DNA of 33,656 nucleotides from an uncultured Eubacteriales bacterium (GTDB lineage: Bacteria > Bacillota > Clostridia > Oscillospirales > Oscillospiraceae): positions 1 through 33,656 of the forward strand of contig CAJLCS010000016.1 in the NCBI GenBank assembly GCA_905205195.1, read 5' to 3'. The notes beneath the pieces are model-generated. The model made no database searches, was not told the origin of the DNA, and saw nothing but the letters and a program-made list of their open reading frames with translations. Positions 9,285 through 17,542 of the stretch are shown piece by piece. Made by a program: the position numbers and the translations under genes. How positions within the stretch are numbered: position 1 is the first letter of the stretch; each line of letters starts with the position of its first letter.

Positions 9285-11363
9285 TTATTCCACACCCCGC
9301 AGGTACAGCCCCCGGGTGCAGGCGCCGGGATCGAAGGGGGCGGGCTGACGGACGTCGGCCAGCACCCGGTCCACCTCCCGGGGATTTTCGGTGGTAAAAT
9401 ACAGCCGCACGGCCCACAGGCCCAGCCGGGCCAGCTCGTCGGGCCGGTCCAGCAGGCTCAGCTTCTTGCCGTTGAGCAGCACGCTGCGGCAGGTGGCCCC
9501 GTCCCGGATTACCGGGAACTCCGCGCCGGTTTTGTCCACCAGCTTCATGGGGCTGCCGCAGGCGCACTGGCCGGTGCGGCCCTTGAACAGGCAGTTTTCC
9601 ACAATCATCAGCGGCATCCGGCCGTAAACCAGCAGCTCGCAGGGCACGTCCTTGCTCACGTCCCGGATCTGGGGCAGCGTCATCTCAAAGCTCAGCGTGG
9701 CGGAGGCCAGCTCCAGCTCCCGGGCGGTGCGGACCGCCAGAGAATTGTACAGGTTCAGGCCGAAATCACCGTGGATCCGCATTCCGCACTCCCGGGCCGG
9801 GATCAGCAGCCCCAGATTCCCCGCCAGCACGTCCCGGACACCCAGGCTCCGGCACAGCCGCAGGTCCTGCTTCAGCTTCTCCATGGCCCCGTCCCGGACG
9901 ATCCGGGGCAGCACCGCCGCCACCGTGGTCCGGGCCGCCAGCCCGGCGAAGAACTCCGGGTCCTCCAGAATCAGATGCACGGGGACGTACAGCACCTCCG
10001 GCCGCATTTTCAGCAGCCGTCCGGTGATCTGCTCCCGGGCAGTGACCTGCACGGTCAGTCCCGGCGCCGTCCGGGGGCCGGGCACCGGCGCAAACCGGCG
10101 GGGCTTGTGGACGGCCACGGGGGCGCGTCTGGCCCGGAGGGCCGTCAGCTGATTCAGCGCGTCCCGGCGCATGGCGTTGACGGCGGCGGCGGACAGCGTC
10201 AGCCCCGGCTCCACCCGGCACTGCACGTCGGCGCACCGGAAGCCGGTGCCGCCGGTGTGGGAAAGCCGCTCCGCCAGCGCGTCGGCGGTGAGGGCCACGC
10301 TGCGGGCCTGCTCCGGCCGGGGTCCCTCGGCCCGGCAGGCGCGGCCCTCCGGGTCGGTGACGGTCAGGCGGCTGCCCGCGGCGGTGACGGCGGCGGAAAA
10401 CGTCACGGGCACCAGCCCGTTTTCGGCGGTTTCGTAGGTTTTCCGGATTTCCTGAAGCCATTTTGTATTCTCGGCGGTATCCTCCCGGATGCCGAACATC
10501 TCCCGGCCGGTCCGGCCGGTGTAGTAGCCGTCGGTAAAGCCCTGGCGGTTGAAGGCAGCGGTGAGGGTCTGCATCATGTCCCGGGTGACGGTGCCGGTAT
10601 CCAGCGCCCGGCGGTAAGTCGCCGTCACGGCGGCCACATATTCCGGCCGCTTCATCCGGCCCTCCAGCTTCAGGGAGGTCACGCCCATGGCCTCCAGCTC
10701 CTGCACATAGGAAATCAGGCAGTTATCCTTCAGGCTCAGGGGGTACCGGCTGGCCCAGCGGCCGTAGCCGTAGCTCTGGCGGCAGGGCTGGGCGCAGCGG
10801 CCCCGGTTGCCGGACCGGCCGCCGATGGCGGCGGACAGGTAGCACTGGCCGGAATAGCACATACACAGGGCGCCGTGGCCGAACACCTCGATTTCGATGG
10901 GGGAATTGGCGCAGATGTAGCGGATCTCCTCCCGGCTCAGCTCCCGGCTCAGCACCACCCGCTTCATGCCCCAGGCGGCGCACAGCAGCACGCCGGGCAG
11001 GGAGTGGACGGTCATCTGGGTGGAGCCGTGGATGGGCACCCCGGGGGCAATCTGGCGGCACAGCTGCACCACGCCCAGATCCTGGACGATGAAGGCGTCC
11101 ACGCCGCTTTCCGCCGCGTGGCGGATCAGGGCGGCCACGTCGGCCAGCTCCCGGTCGGACACCAGCGTGTTGACGGTGAGGTGGACGGCCACGCCCCGGA
11201 TGTGGCAGTATTTGATGGCCTCGGTCAGCGTCTGGGGGGTGAAATTCTTTGCGCTCTGGCGGGCGTTGAAGCTGCCGCAGCCCAGATACACCGCGTTTGC
11301 GCCGTTCTGCACGGCGGCGCGGAGGGCCTCCATGGATCCGGCAGGCGCCAAAAGTTCCAGCAT
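9285..11363 (-). CDS. U32-family protein (RlhA/TrhP-like, DUF3656-containing)
   Basis: The 692-residue protein starts with ELLAPAGSMEALRAAVQNGA, typical of U32 proteins, and holds the U32 signature region FGHGALCMCYSGQCYLSA followed by RGRCAQPC (about 165-200). A second, DUF3656-like half follows, and a C-terminal repeat with CLFKGRTGQCACGSPM adds more cysteines. The family was named as peptidases, but E. coli members RlhA and TrhP are needed for hydroxylation of rRNA or tRNA, and conserved cysteines suggest an Fe-S cluster. The length resembles RlhA more than TrhP. The ATG at 11363 has GGAGAAG upstream. It is the first gene of the operon with maf, mreC, mreD and mrdA; the RNA target is not known. 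Confidence 0.9.
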   Translation of the reverse strand: MLELLAPAGSMEALRAAVQNGANAVYLGCGSFNARQSAKNFTPQTLTEAIKYCHIRGVAVHLTVNTLVSDRELADVAALIRHAAESGVDAFIVQDLGVVQLCRQIAPGVPIHGSTQMTVHSLPGVLLCAAWGMKRVVLSRELSREEIRYICANSPIEIEVFGHGALCMCYSGQCYLSAAIGGRSGNRGRCAQPCRQSYGYGRWASRYPLSLKDNCLISYVQELEAMGVTSLKLEGRMKRPEYVAAVTATYRRALDTGTVTRDMMQTLTAAFNRQGFTDGYYTGRTGREMFGIREDTAENTKWLQEIRKTYETAENGLVPVTFSAAVTAAGSRLTVTDPEGRACRAEGPRPEQARSVALTADALAERLSHTGGTGFRCADVQCRVEPGLTLSAAAVNAMRRDALNQLTALRARRAPVAVHKPRRFAPVPGPRTAPGLTVQVTAREQITGRLLKMRPEVLYVPVHLILEDPEFFAGLAARTTVAAVLPRIVRDGAMEKLKQDLRLCRSLGVRDVLAGNLGLLIPARECGMRIHGDFGLNLYNSLAVRTARELELASATLSFEMTLPQIRDVSKDVPCELLVYGRMPLMIVENCLFKGRTGQCACGSPMKLVDKTGAEFPVIRDGATCRSVLLNGKKLSLLDRPDELARLGLWAVRLYFTTENPREVDRVLADVRQPAPFDPGACTRGLYLRGVE

Positions 11364-11379
11364 GATACATCTTCTCCAA

Positions 11380-11408
11380 TATGGTATACTTACAAGCAGT
11401 ATACCATA
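11380..11408. repeat. 10-bp inverted repeat across the U32 operon start site
   Basis: TATGGTATAC (11380-11389) and GTATACCATA (11399-11408) form a perfect dyad with a 9-base spacer. One arm covers the -10 box of the U32 promoter and the other lies just after the predicted start, the geometry of a repressor operator. It could also fold as a leader hairpin. Confidence 0.65.
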
Positions 11409-11426
11409 AAACGGGGAAAACTGCAA
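11398..11426 (-). promoter_or_regulatory. Promoter of the U32-maf-mreCD-mrdA operon
   Basis: On the reverse strand TTGCAG (11426-11421) and TATACT (11403-11398) are 17 bases apart. Predicted start near 11391, leaving a 27-base leader before the ATG at 11363. Confidence 0.75.
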
Positions 11427-11461
11427 CCCCCGGCGCGGCCGCCTGTTTTTGCGAATTGTGC

Positions 11462-11490
11462 TTGACAATTGTCCGCCGGGCAAGTAAAAT
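11462..11490 (+). promoter_or_regulatory. Promoter of rny
   Basis: TTGACA (11462-11467) and TAAAAT (11485-11490) are 17 bases apart. The -35 box overlaps a 10-bp palindrome GACAATTGTC. The predicted start near 11497 gives a long leader of about 210 bases. Confidence 0.78.
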
Positions 11491-11496
11491 AGTAAT

Positions 11497-11710
11497 GGTA
11501 TGGTGTACGCAGCTTACCGGGACGGATGCTGCGTTTCATTTTTATCGGGCAGAAACCGAACGGTTTTGCGTATTGCGCCTTTTGGCGTTTCTTTGTGCTG
11601 TCATGCCCTGGGACAATTGCGCCGGGCATTTTGCCAATTTTACACAATGGGAGCTTTGCGCCGCCTCTTCGGCTCTGCCGATCATTCAGAAGGAGGTGTG
11701 TTGCAGACTT
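11497..11710 (+). other. Long 5' leader of rny with stem-loop and repeated motif
   Basis: About 210 bases separate the promoter from the rny ATG. No convincing small gene is seen. A perfect 7-bp stem (11507-11513 with 11528-11534) is followed by TTTCATTTTT, possibly an attenuator. A near copy of the promoter-proximal sequence GACAATTG..CGCCGGGCA recurs at 11612-11627. Confidence 0.5.
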
Positions 11711-13261
11711 ATGGAACCGTTGCAAATCATTCTCATCATTCTGGGCTATCTGGTTGTGGCTGCCGGGTTCTTCTTCGGCGGCGTGCTGTACCGCAAGAAG
11801 GTTGGCGAACGGGAAATCGGCTCCGCCGAGCAGGAGGCCACCCGGCTGATCAACGAGGCCATCCGCGGCGGCGAGAACCGCAAGAAGGAGCTGCTGCTGG
11901 AAGCAAAGGATGAAATCCATAAATCGCGCACGGAATACGAAAAAGAAGTGAAGGAGCGCCGCGCAGAGCTGAGCAAGCAGGAGCGGCGTCTGCAGCAGAA
12001 GGAAGAAACCCTCGACAAGAAAACCGACGCCTTCGAGCGGAAGGAAGAGGAGCTCAGCCGCCGTCTCGCGGCCGCTTCCCAGACCCAGGCCCAGGCCGAG
12101 GCCCTCAAGCAGCAGCAGACTGCAACGCTGGAGGAAATCTCCGGCCTGACCCAGGAGCAGGCCAAGCAGTACCTGCTGGAAAGCGTGGAAAATGACGTCC
12201 GTCATGATTCCGCCATGAAAATCAAGGAAATCGAGGCCCAGCTCAAGGACGAGGCCGACGAAAAGGCCCGGGAGATCATCGCCACCGCCATTCAGCGCTG
12301 CGCGGCGGATCATGCGGCGGAGACCACCGTCTCCGTGGTGGCCCTGCCCAACGACGAGATGAAGGGCCGGATCATCGGCCGGGAGGGCCGGAACATCCGC
12401 ACGCTGGAGACCATCACCGGCGTGGACCTGATTATCGACGATACCCCCGAGGCCATCACCGTGTCCAGCTTCGACCCGGTGCGCCGGGAGGTGGCACGGC
12501 TGGCGCTGGAAAAGCTCATCGCCGACGGCCGCATCCATCCCACCCGCATCGAGGAGATGGTGGAGAAGGCCCAGAAGGAAGTGGACCGCACCATCCGGGA
12601 GGAAGGCGAGCGGGCCTGCTACGAAACCGGCGTGCACAACCTGAACCCGGAGCTGATCCGGATTCTGGGCCGCCAGAAATACCGGACCTCCTACGGTCAG
12701 AACGTGCTCAACCACTCCATCGAGGTGGCCCACATCGCGGGCCTGATGGCGGCGGAGCTGGGCGTGGACGTGGCGCTGGCCAAGCGGGCCGGCCTGCTGC
12801 ATGACCTGGGCAAGGCCATCGACCATGAGGTGGAGGGCAGCCATGTGCAGCTGGGCGCCGATCTGGCCCGGAAGTACAAGGAAAACCCGGTGGTCATCAA
12901 CGCCATCGAGGCCCACCACGGCGACGTGGAGCCAAAGACGGTCATTGCCGTCCTGGTGCAGGCTGCGGATGCCATTTCCGCCGCCCGGCCCGGTGCCCGC
13001 CGCGAAAACGTGGAAAATTATATCCGCCGCCTGCAGAAGCTGGAGGAGCTGGTCACGTCCTACAACGGCGTGGAGAAGGCCTTCGCCATTCAGGCCGGCC
13101 GGGAGGTGCGGATCATGGTCAAGCCCGAGGTGGTCACCGAGGACAACATGATTCTGCTGGCCCGGGACATTGCCAAGAAGATCGAGGCCGAGCTGGAATA
13201 CCCCGGCCAGATCAAGGTCAACGTGATCCGGGAGACCAAGGCTGTGGAGTACGCCAAATAA
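11711..13261 (+). CDS. rny: Ribonuclease Y (membrane-anchored endoribonuclease)
   Basis: The 516-residue enzyme initiates mRNA turnover in many Firmicutes. It has an N-terminal membrane anchor (about 5-26), a long charged coiled coil (about 30-200), a KH RNA-binding domain with MKGRIIGREGRNIRTLE (about 217-233) and a catalytic HD domain with GLLHDLGKAIDHE (about 363-375). Length is normal. The frame is open much further upstream, but membrane-anchor homology begins at the ATG at 11711. The strong AAGGAGG (11690-11696) is 14 bases away, longer than the usual 5-9, with no better in-frame start. The gene has its own promoter, long leader and terminator, so it is probably monocistronic. Confidence 0.97.
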   Translation: MEPLQIILIILGYLVVAAGFFFGGVLYRKKVGEREIGSAEQEATRLINEAIRGGENRKKELLLEAKDEIHKSRTEYEKEVKERRAELSKQERRLQQKEETLDKKTDAFERKEEELSRRLAAASQTQAQAEALKQQQTATLEEISGLTQEQAKQYLLESVENDVRHDSAMKIKEIEAQLKDEADEKAREIIATAIQRCAADHAAETTVSVVALPNDEMKGRIIGREGRNIRTLETITGVDLIIDDTPEAITVSSFDPVRREVARLALEKLIADGRIHPTRIEEMVEKAQKEVDRTIREEGERACYETGVHNLNPELIRILGRQKYRTSYGQNVLNHSIEVAHIAGLMAAELGVDVALAKRAGLLHDLGKAIDHEVEGSHVQLGADLARKYKENPVVINAIEAHHGDVEPKTVIAVLVQAADAISAARPGARRENVENYIRRLQKLEELVTSYNGVEKAFAIQAGREVRIMVKPEVVTEDNMILLARDIAKKIEAELEYPGQIKVNVIRETKAVEYAK

Positions 13262-13292
13262 GCGCGGCACAAGTCACGCACAACATCATCAG

Positions 13293-13324
13293 CCGCAGCG
13301 AAAATCCGCTGCGGTTGATTTTTT
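13293..13324 (+). terminator. Terminator of rny
   Basis: A perfect 8-bp stem CCGCAGCG/CGCTGCGG (13293-13300 with 13307-13314), loop AAAATC, is followed by TTGATTTTTT. Confidence 0.9.
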
Positions 13325-13347
13325 ACACGAAAAAGGAGGTATCCCGG

Positions 13348-14826
13348 ATGGATCCGGTTTATCGGAGGTTTTTGCGGCAGAATCAGGACCTTTCCGCCGT
13401 GGGGCTGGCGCGGCGGGAGGACAATTCCCCCTACTTCTGCACGCCGAAAGGCGCATCCGTCATCGGCTGGGCCGGGGTGGACGGCATCCACTTCTGCTTC
13501 GTGCGGGGATTCGGCCTCACGGTGTTCGCAGTCAGCCCCATGAGCGGCCGGGCGGACTGCGTCCACCCGCTGGCCCGGAATTTTGAGGATTTTCTCCGGC
13601 TGCTGCTGGCCTGCGGCGACACGGCGGCGCTGGAGCAGGCCCACGCCTGGGATGCGGCGCAATTTTCGGCGTTTCTGCGGGACTGTCCGCCCACGCCGGA
13701 GGGGCGGCAGGCCCTGGCGGCGCTGGCCCGGGCCATGGACCTGACGCCCATGGAGCAGCCCTTTGATTACCTCCGGGCGGTGCAGGGGGAGATCGACCTG
13801 AGCCGTCTCCGGTTTTCCGACGCGTATCACGAGGCGGCGGGTACTGCCCCGGTGGAACCGGAAGCATGGAAGGTGTACTTCACCGGCGGCTTTTTCGGCC
13901 CCGGCGGCCGGGAGCGGGCCGGAACGGAGGTGCCGCTGCACCGGCAGTTTGACTGGGCCGGGCGGCGGTGGACGGTGCCGGCGGTGTATCTCTGTGCCAG
14001 GGGGATCGTGGCGGATATCTGCCTGCGGGCCGACCCGGAGCCTCTCCGGGCCTTCCTGAAAACGTGGGAAAAGGACCTGCCGGAGACGTTTTCTCCCGAA
14101 TTGCAGATGAAAATCGACGCAGAAAATCCCCTTTCCTTTGATTTTCGCCCTCAATTGACGGCGGACGGCAGGAAACTGGCCTTCTCCCACAGCTGCGGGG
14201 TCTGCTACAACCCCTTCCTGCCGGAGCAGGACCCTGCCGCCGCCCGGATTGCCGCCCATTACGGGCTGGACCCGGACTGCGGCTGGATGATCTGCCGGGC
14301 CTCCTTCCCGTGGCCGGGCAAGCGCCCCCGGGCGGTGACGGAGCTTTGCCTGACCATGACCCAGGAGCCGCTCCGCCTGCCCGGGCCCCATTTCACGGTC
14401 CGCCGGGCCGGGGAGACGGTTCCCTTTTCCCTGCCGGGCGGGCAAACCTGCGTGCTGACGGTCCGGGCGCTGACGCCCCAGACGCTGCCCGCGGCAAGTC
14501 TCGGCGCGGACCGGTTCTATCCCACCCGGTTCACCGTCCTGGAATACACCCTGTCCCCGGAACCGGCGGAACCGGTGACCGTCCGGGACTGCACCCGGTC
14601 CGACCCGCCCCGGCTTGTCCGGACGGAGGACGGGCAGGAAGCACCGGGGGTGGCCATCATCGGCGGTGCCGACGGGCCGATTGCCTATGTGATGGAGACG
14701 CCGCCCCGGGCCGGGGAGCGGGCGGCCTGCTCGGCGCTGCATTTTGAAGCGCCGGAGGAAATCGAATGGCGGCTGGAATTCCGGCGGAACGCCGCCGGGA
14801 CCGAATCGTTCCCGCTTACGTTCTGA
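13348..14826 (+). CDS. Unrecognised 492-residue protein with a GGADGP motif
   Basis: I do not recognise this as a characterised protein. A strong AAAGGAGGT (13332-13340) precedes the ATG. There is no signal peptide or membrane segment, so it is probably cytoplasmic. The N-terminal part (about 1-150: FCFVRGFGLTVFAVSPM, then HPLARNFEDFLRLLLACGD and a long helical stretch) has a feel of SMI1/KNR4 (SUKH)-like proteins, which is only an impression. The middle (about 170-400) has two segments rich in aromatic and Cys residues. Near the C-terminus (about 435-450) lies VAIIGGADGPIAYVM, close to the GGADGPT motif of sodium-pumping decarboxylase beta subunits, although nothing else resembles those membrane proteins. 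It stands between two terminators; its promoter is not obvious. Confidence 0.75.
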   Translation: MDPVYRRFLRQNQDLSAVGLARREDNSPYFCTPKGASVIGWAGVDGIHFCFVRGFGLTVFAVSPMSGRADCVHPLARNFEDFLRLLLACGDTAALEQAHAWDAAQFSAFLRDCPPTPEGRQALAALARAMDLTPMEQPFDYLRAVQGEIDLSRLRFSDAYHEAAGTAPVEPEAWKVYFTGGFFGPGGRERAGTEVPLHRQFDWAGRRWTVPAVYLCARGIVADICLRADPEPLRAFLKTWEKDLPETFSPELQMKIDAENPLSFDFRPQLTADGRKLAFSHSCGVCYNPFLPEQDPAAARIAAHYGLDPDCGWMICRASFPWPGKRPRAVTELCLTMTQEPLRLPGPHFTVRRAGETVPFSLPGGQTCVLTVRALTPQTLPAASLGADRFYPTRFTVLEYTLSPEPAEPVTVRDCTRSDPPRLVRTEDGQEAPGVAIIGGADGPIAYVMETPPRAGERAACSALHFEAPEEIEWRLEFRRNAAGTESFPLTF

Positions 14827-14866
14827 CGACACTGCTTGTCGTCCAAACGGAAAAGACAACAAATAA

Positions 14867-14906
14867 CGCCGCCCGGCAGGGAGTTACCCCGCCGGGCGGC
14901 GCTTTT
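14867..14906. terminator. Shared bidirectional terminator, 13348 gene and rnfB
   Basis: A GC-rich 11-bp stem (14867-14877 with 14891-14901) is followed by CTTTTCGTTT on the forward strand and by TTATTTGTTG on the reverse strand. It lies between the two converging stop codons. Confidence 0.82.
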
Positions 14907-14921
14907 CGTTTGGATGGGCCG

Positions 14922-15722
14922 TCAGACCGCCGCGGCGGTCCGGTCCTTCAGGCAGCCGGTGGTGCACACGGCGGCGCACTTGCCGCAGCCCACGCATTTG
15001 GCGCTGTCGATGACGGCCAGATTGCCCTCCACCGTGATGGCCCCCGCTTCGCAGGCCTTGACGCACTTCATGCAGCCGATGCACCCGGCGGTGCAGACCT
15101 TCCGGGTCACGGCGCCCTTGTCGTGGTTGGAGCAGGCCACCACCGTCCGGGCCGCCGCCGGGATCACGGCGATAATCCCCTGGGGACATTGCTTGGCGCA
15201 CAGGCCGCAGCCCACGCAGAGGGCCGGGTCCACCCGGGCCACGCCCTTTTCGATGGCGATGGCCCCGTGGGGACAGACCTTCTGGCAGTCGCCGTAGCCG
15301 ATGCAGCCGTAGGTGCAGGACCCGGGGCCGCCGAAAAACAGCTTGGCCGCCTTGCAGGAGGGGATGCCCACATAGGTTTCCTTCACGGCGGTGGCCTCGC
15401 AGGTGCCGCCGCAGCGGACCGCCGCCGTCATGGCCGTGGTCTCCTCCGCTTCCACGCCCAGCACCTGCGCCAGTTTTTTCGCCGTTTCCGGGCCGCCGGG
15501 GACGCAGAGATTGGTCTTGGTGCCGGGCTGAAGCAGGGCCTTGGCGTAGCCGTCGCAGCCGGTGAAGCCGCAGGCGCCGCAGTTGGCGCCGGGCAGGCAT
15601 TCCCGGACGGCGGGGAACCGCTCGTCCTCCTTCACGGCCATGACGCTGGAGGCCACCGACAGGCCGATGCCGCAGAGCAGACCGATGGCCGAAACCACCA
15701 GAATTGGAATCAGAATTTCCAT
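14922..15722 (-). CDS. rnfB: Rnf complex subunit B (iron-sulfur electron input)
   Basis: The 266-residue subunit has an N-terminal membrane anchor (about 3-25), a cysteine cluster CLPGANCGACGFTGC (about 43-57) and then four ferredoxin-type clusters of Cys: CTYGCIGYGDCQKVCP, CVGCGLCAKQCP, CTAGCIGCMKCVKACE and CVGCGKCAAVCTTGC. This matches RnfB, which accepts electrons from reduced ferredoxin and passes them into the Rnf complex. AGGAGGGG precedes the ATG at 15722; an upstream open extension is not used. It is the last gene of rnfCDGEAB, 13 bases after rnfA. Confidence 0.95.
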   Translation of the reverse strand: MEILIPILVVSAIGLLCGIGLSVASSVMAVKEDERFPAVRECLPGANCGACGFTGCDGYAKALLQPGTKTNLCVPGGPETAKKLAQVLGVEAEETTAMTAAVRCGGTCEATAVKETYVGIPSCKAAKLFFGGPGSCTYGCIGYGDCQKVCPHGAIAIEKGVARVDPALCVGCGLCAKQCPQGIIAVIPAAARTVVACSNHDKGAVTRKVCTAGCIGCMKCVKACEAGAITVEGNLAVIDSAKCVGCGKCAAVCTTGCLKDRTAAAV

Positions 15723-15735
15723 CTTATTCCCCTCC

Positions 15736-16329
15736 TTATCCGAACAGCCGGTCCAGCACGCCGGAGAAGCCGAAGAAGGACAGCGACACGATGGCCGCCG
15801 CCGCCAGCGTAATGGGCAGGCCCGCAAAGCTCTGGGGCGGGTCCGCCTCCTCCACCCGGGACCGGACGCCGGAGAACAGCACCATGGCCAGGAAGAAGCC
15901 CAGACCGCAGCCCAGGGCGGTGAGCAGGGCGGTGGGGTAGTCCATGCCGTCGGAAATGACGTTCATGGTCACGCCCAGCACGCCGCAGTTGGTGGTAATC
16001 AGGGGCAGATACACGCCCAGCGCCTTATGCAGCGCAGGAACGTACCGCTTGAGTACGATTTCCACCAGCTGCACCAGCGCGGCAATCACCAGAATGAAGA
16101 CCACCGTCTCCATGTAAGTAAAATCGATTTTTCCCGCCAGCAGAAAGTGGTAAATGGGCCAGGTCACCGCCGTGGCCAGCACCTCCACGAAAATCACGGC
16201 CAGGCTCATGCCCGTGGCCTGATCCAGCTTCTTGGACACGCCCAGAAACGGACAGATGCCCAGAAATTTCACCAGCACATAGTTGTTGGTAATGGCAGCC
16301 GTCAGAATGACAAACAGCAAGGTTTTCAT
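15736..16329 (-). CDS. rnfA: Rnf complex subunit A (membrane)
   Basis: The 197-residue protein has six hydrophobic segments and the RnfA/NqrE pattern NNYVLVKFLGICPFLGVS, with Cys26 and a second conserved Cys in ITTNCGVLG. In known Rnf/Nqr structures such cysteines of subunits A and E jointly hold an iron-sulfur cluster in the membrane. The start overlaps the rnfE stop by four bases (ATGA), a sign of translational coupling. Confidence 0.96.
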   Translation of the reverse strand: MKTLLFVILTAAITNNYVLVKFLGICPFLGVSKKLDQATGMSLAVIFVEVLATAVTWPIYHFLLAGKIDFTYMETVVFILVIAALVQLVEIVLKRYVPALHKALGVYLPLITTNCGVLGVTMNVISDGMDYPTALLTALGCGLGFFLAMVLFSGVRSRVEEADPPQSFAGLPITLAAAAIVSLSFFGFSGVLDRLFG

Positions 16330-16997
16330 TTCTCCGCCGTCTCCTTTCCGCAGGACCCGGCGTGGCAGCCGGGACAGCCGGTGCAGCCGAATTCCTTCTT
16401 TTTGATGGCCTTGCCCTTGGTGATTTTGTTAATCAGCGCAATCATGCAGCCGAACACGAAGAAGCCGCCGGGGGCCATGGTGAGAATGCCGATGGGATTG
16501 TCCCGGAACCAGGGCACCGGCAGGCCGCAGAAGGTACCGGCGCCCAGCACCTCCCGCACCGTGCCCATGGCGCACAGCGCCAGCGTAAAGCCCAGCCCCA
16601 TGCCCAGGCCGTCGATGGCGGAATCCACCACGCCGTGCTTGTTGGCGTACATTTCCGCCCGGCCCAGAATGATGCAGTTGACCACGATCAGCGACAGATA
16701 CACGCCCAGCGATTCATACAGGCCGTAGGCGTAGGCCTTCATCAGCAGCTCCACCACCGTGACGAAGCCGGCGATCAGCACAATGTAGCAGGGGATCCGA
16801 ACCCGGTTCGGGATGACCTTACGCAGGGCGGAAATGGCCATATTGGACAGCACCAGCACCGCCGTGGCCGCCAGACCCATGCCCAGCGCCGCCGGTACCG
16901 AGGTGGAAATGGCCAGCGTGGGGCAGGTGCCCAGCACCAGCACGAACACGGGGTTTTCTTTAATCAGTCCCTTGAGGAGATTCTGAAGCTTTGTCAT
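16326..16997 (-). CDS. rnfE: Rnf complex subunit E (membrane) with Cys-rich tail
   Basis: The 223-residue protein has six hydrophobic segments and pairs with RnfA; LVLGTCPTLA (Cys25) and IVVNCIILGRAE carry the matching cluster cysteines. Its last 25 residues include CTGCPGCHAGSC, a hydrophilic four-cysteine tail that could bind a metal or Fe-S cluster. The start overlaps rnfG by four bases. Confidence 0.95.
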   Translation of the reverse strand: MTKLQNLLKGLIKENPVFVLVLGTCPTLAISTSVPAALGMGLAATAVLVLSNMAISALRKVIPNRVRIPCYIVLIAGFVTVVELLMKAYAYGLYESLGVYLSLIVVNCIILGRAEMYANKHGVVDSAIDGLGMGLGFTLALCAMGTVREVLGAGTFCGLPVPWFRDNPIGILTMAPGGFFVFGCMIALINKITKGKAIKKKEFGCTGCPGCHAGSCGKETAEK

Positions 16998-17542
16998 TGT
17001 CCCGCCTCCTTGATGGCATCAAAGGCGCGGAAGGCCGCCTCGATACAGCCCCGATAGGCCGTGGAGGTGACGGTCGCGCCGGAAATGGCGCTGACGCCGG
17101 AAAGGCTGGCGTCCTGCCCGATGTACTGGTCGGTGTAGTCAGCACTTGCGGTCCGGCCGCCCAGGGTTTTCGTTTCGCTGGACACGTCCAGCGTGCTGAC
17201 GCGCAGGATCTTCCCCTCGGGATCGATGGCCGCCATCACCCGGATGGTGCCGTCAAAGCCCTTGCCCTCGGCGGTGAACACATAGCCCAGGAGCTTGCCG
17301 CCGCTGTCCTTGGCGGCGTAGGCGCTGACCACGCCCTCCGGCAGGTCGGCCGTTACCTCCGTGAAGGCGGCGGCGTCCGGCACCACCGCCCGCCGGGCGG
17401 CGTTTTCCCGCTCCACGGCGGCGGCCTCCGTCACCGGCGCGGTGAAGGAATTGACCACGGCCAGCGCGGCGGACACCACGAAACAGATGACAAGCAGCAC
17501 CAGAACGGACTTGAAAATGTCTTTTCTTTCCTTGACAGTCAT
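16994..17542 (-). CDS. rnfG: Rnf complex subunit G (covalent FMN carrier)
   Basis: The 182-residue subunit has an N-terminal membrane segment (about 9-30) and an extracytoplasmic FMN-binding domain with SGATVTS at 154-160; the threonine of this motif carries FMN as a phosphoester, normally attached by ApbE, in known RnfG/NqrC. The ATG at 17542 overlaps the end of rnfD. An open frame runs further upstream but is simply the reading frame across rnfD. Confidence 0.95.
   Translation of the reverse strand: MTVKERKDIFKSVLVLLVICFVVSAALAVVNSFTAPVTEAAAVERENAARRAVVPDAAAFTEVTADLPEGVVSAYAAKDSGGKLLGYVFTAEGKGFDGTIRVMAAIDPEGKILRVSTLDVSSETKTLGGRTASADYTDQYIGQDASLSGVSAISGATVTSTAYRGCIEAAFRAFDAIKEAGQ

Noticed and set aside
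7872..11465. A 1197-codon open frame on the forward strand opposite mreC, maf and the U32 gene
   Set aside because: GC-rich third positions keep the antisense frame open; the translation is His/Gly/Gln-rich without domains or a ribosome binding site, while the reverse-strand genes are clear family members.
11526..11849. Small protein gene in the rny leader
   Set aside because: The 107-codon frame has no ribosome binding site, runs into rny out of frame and resembles no protein I know.
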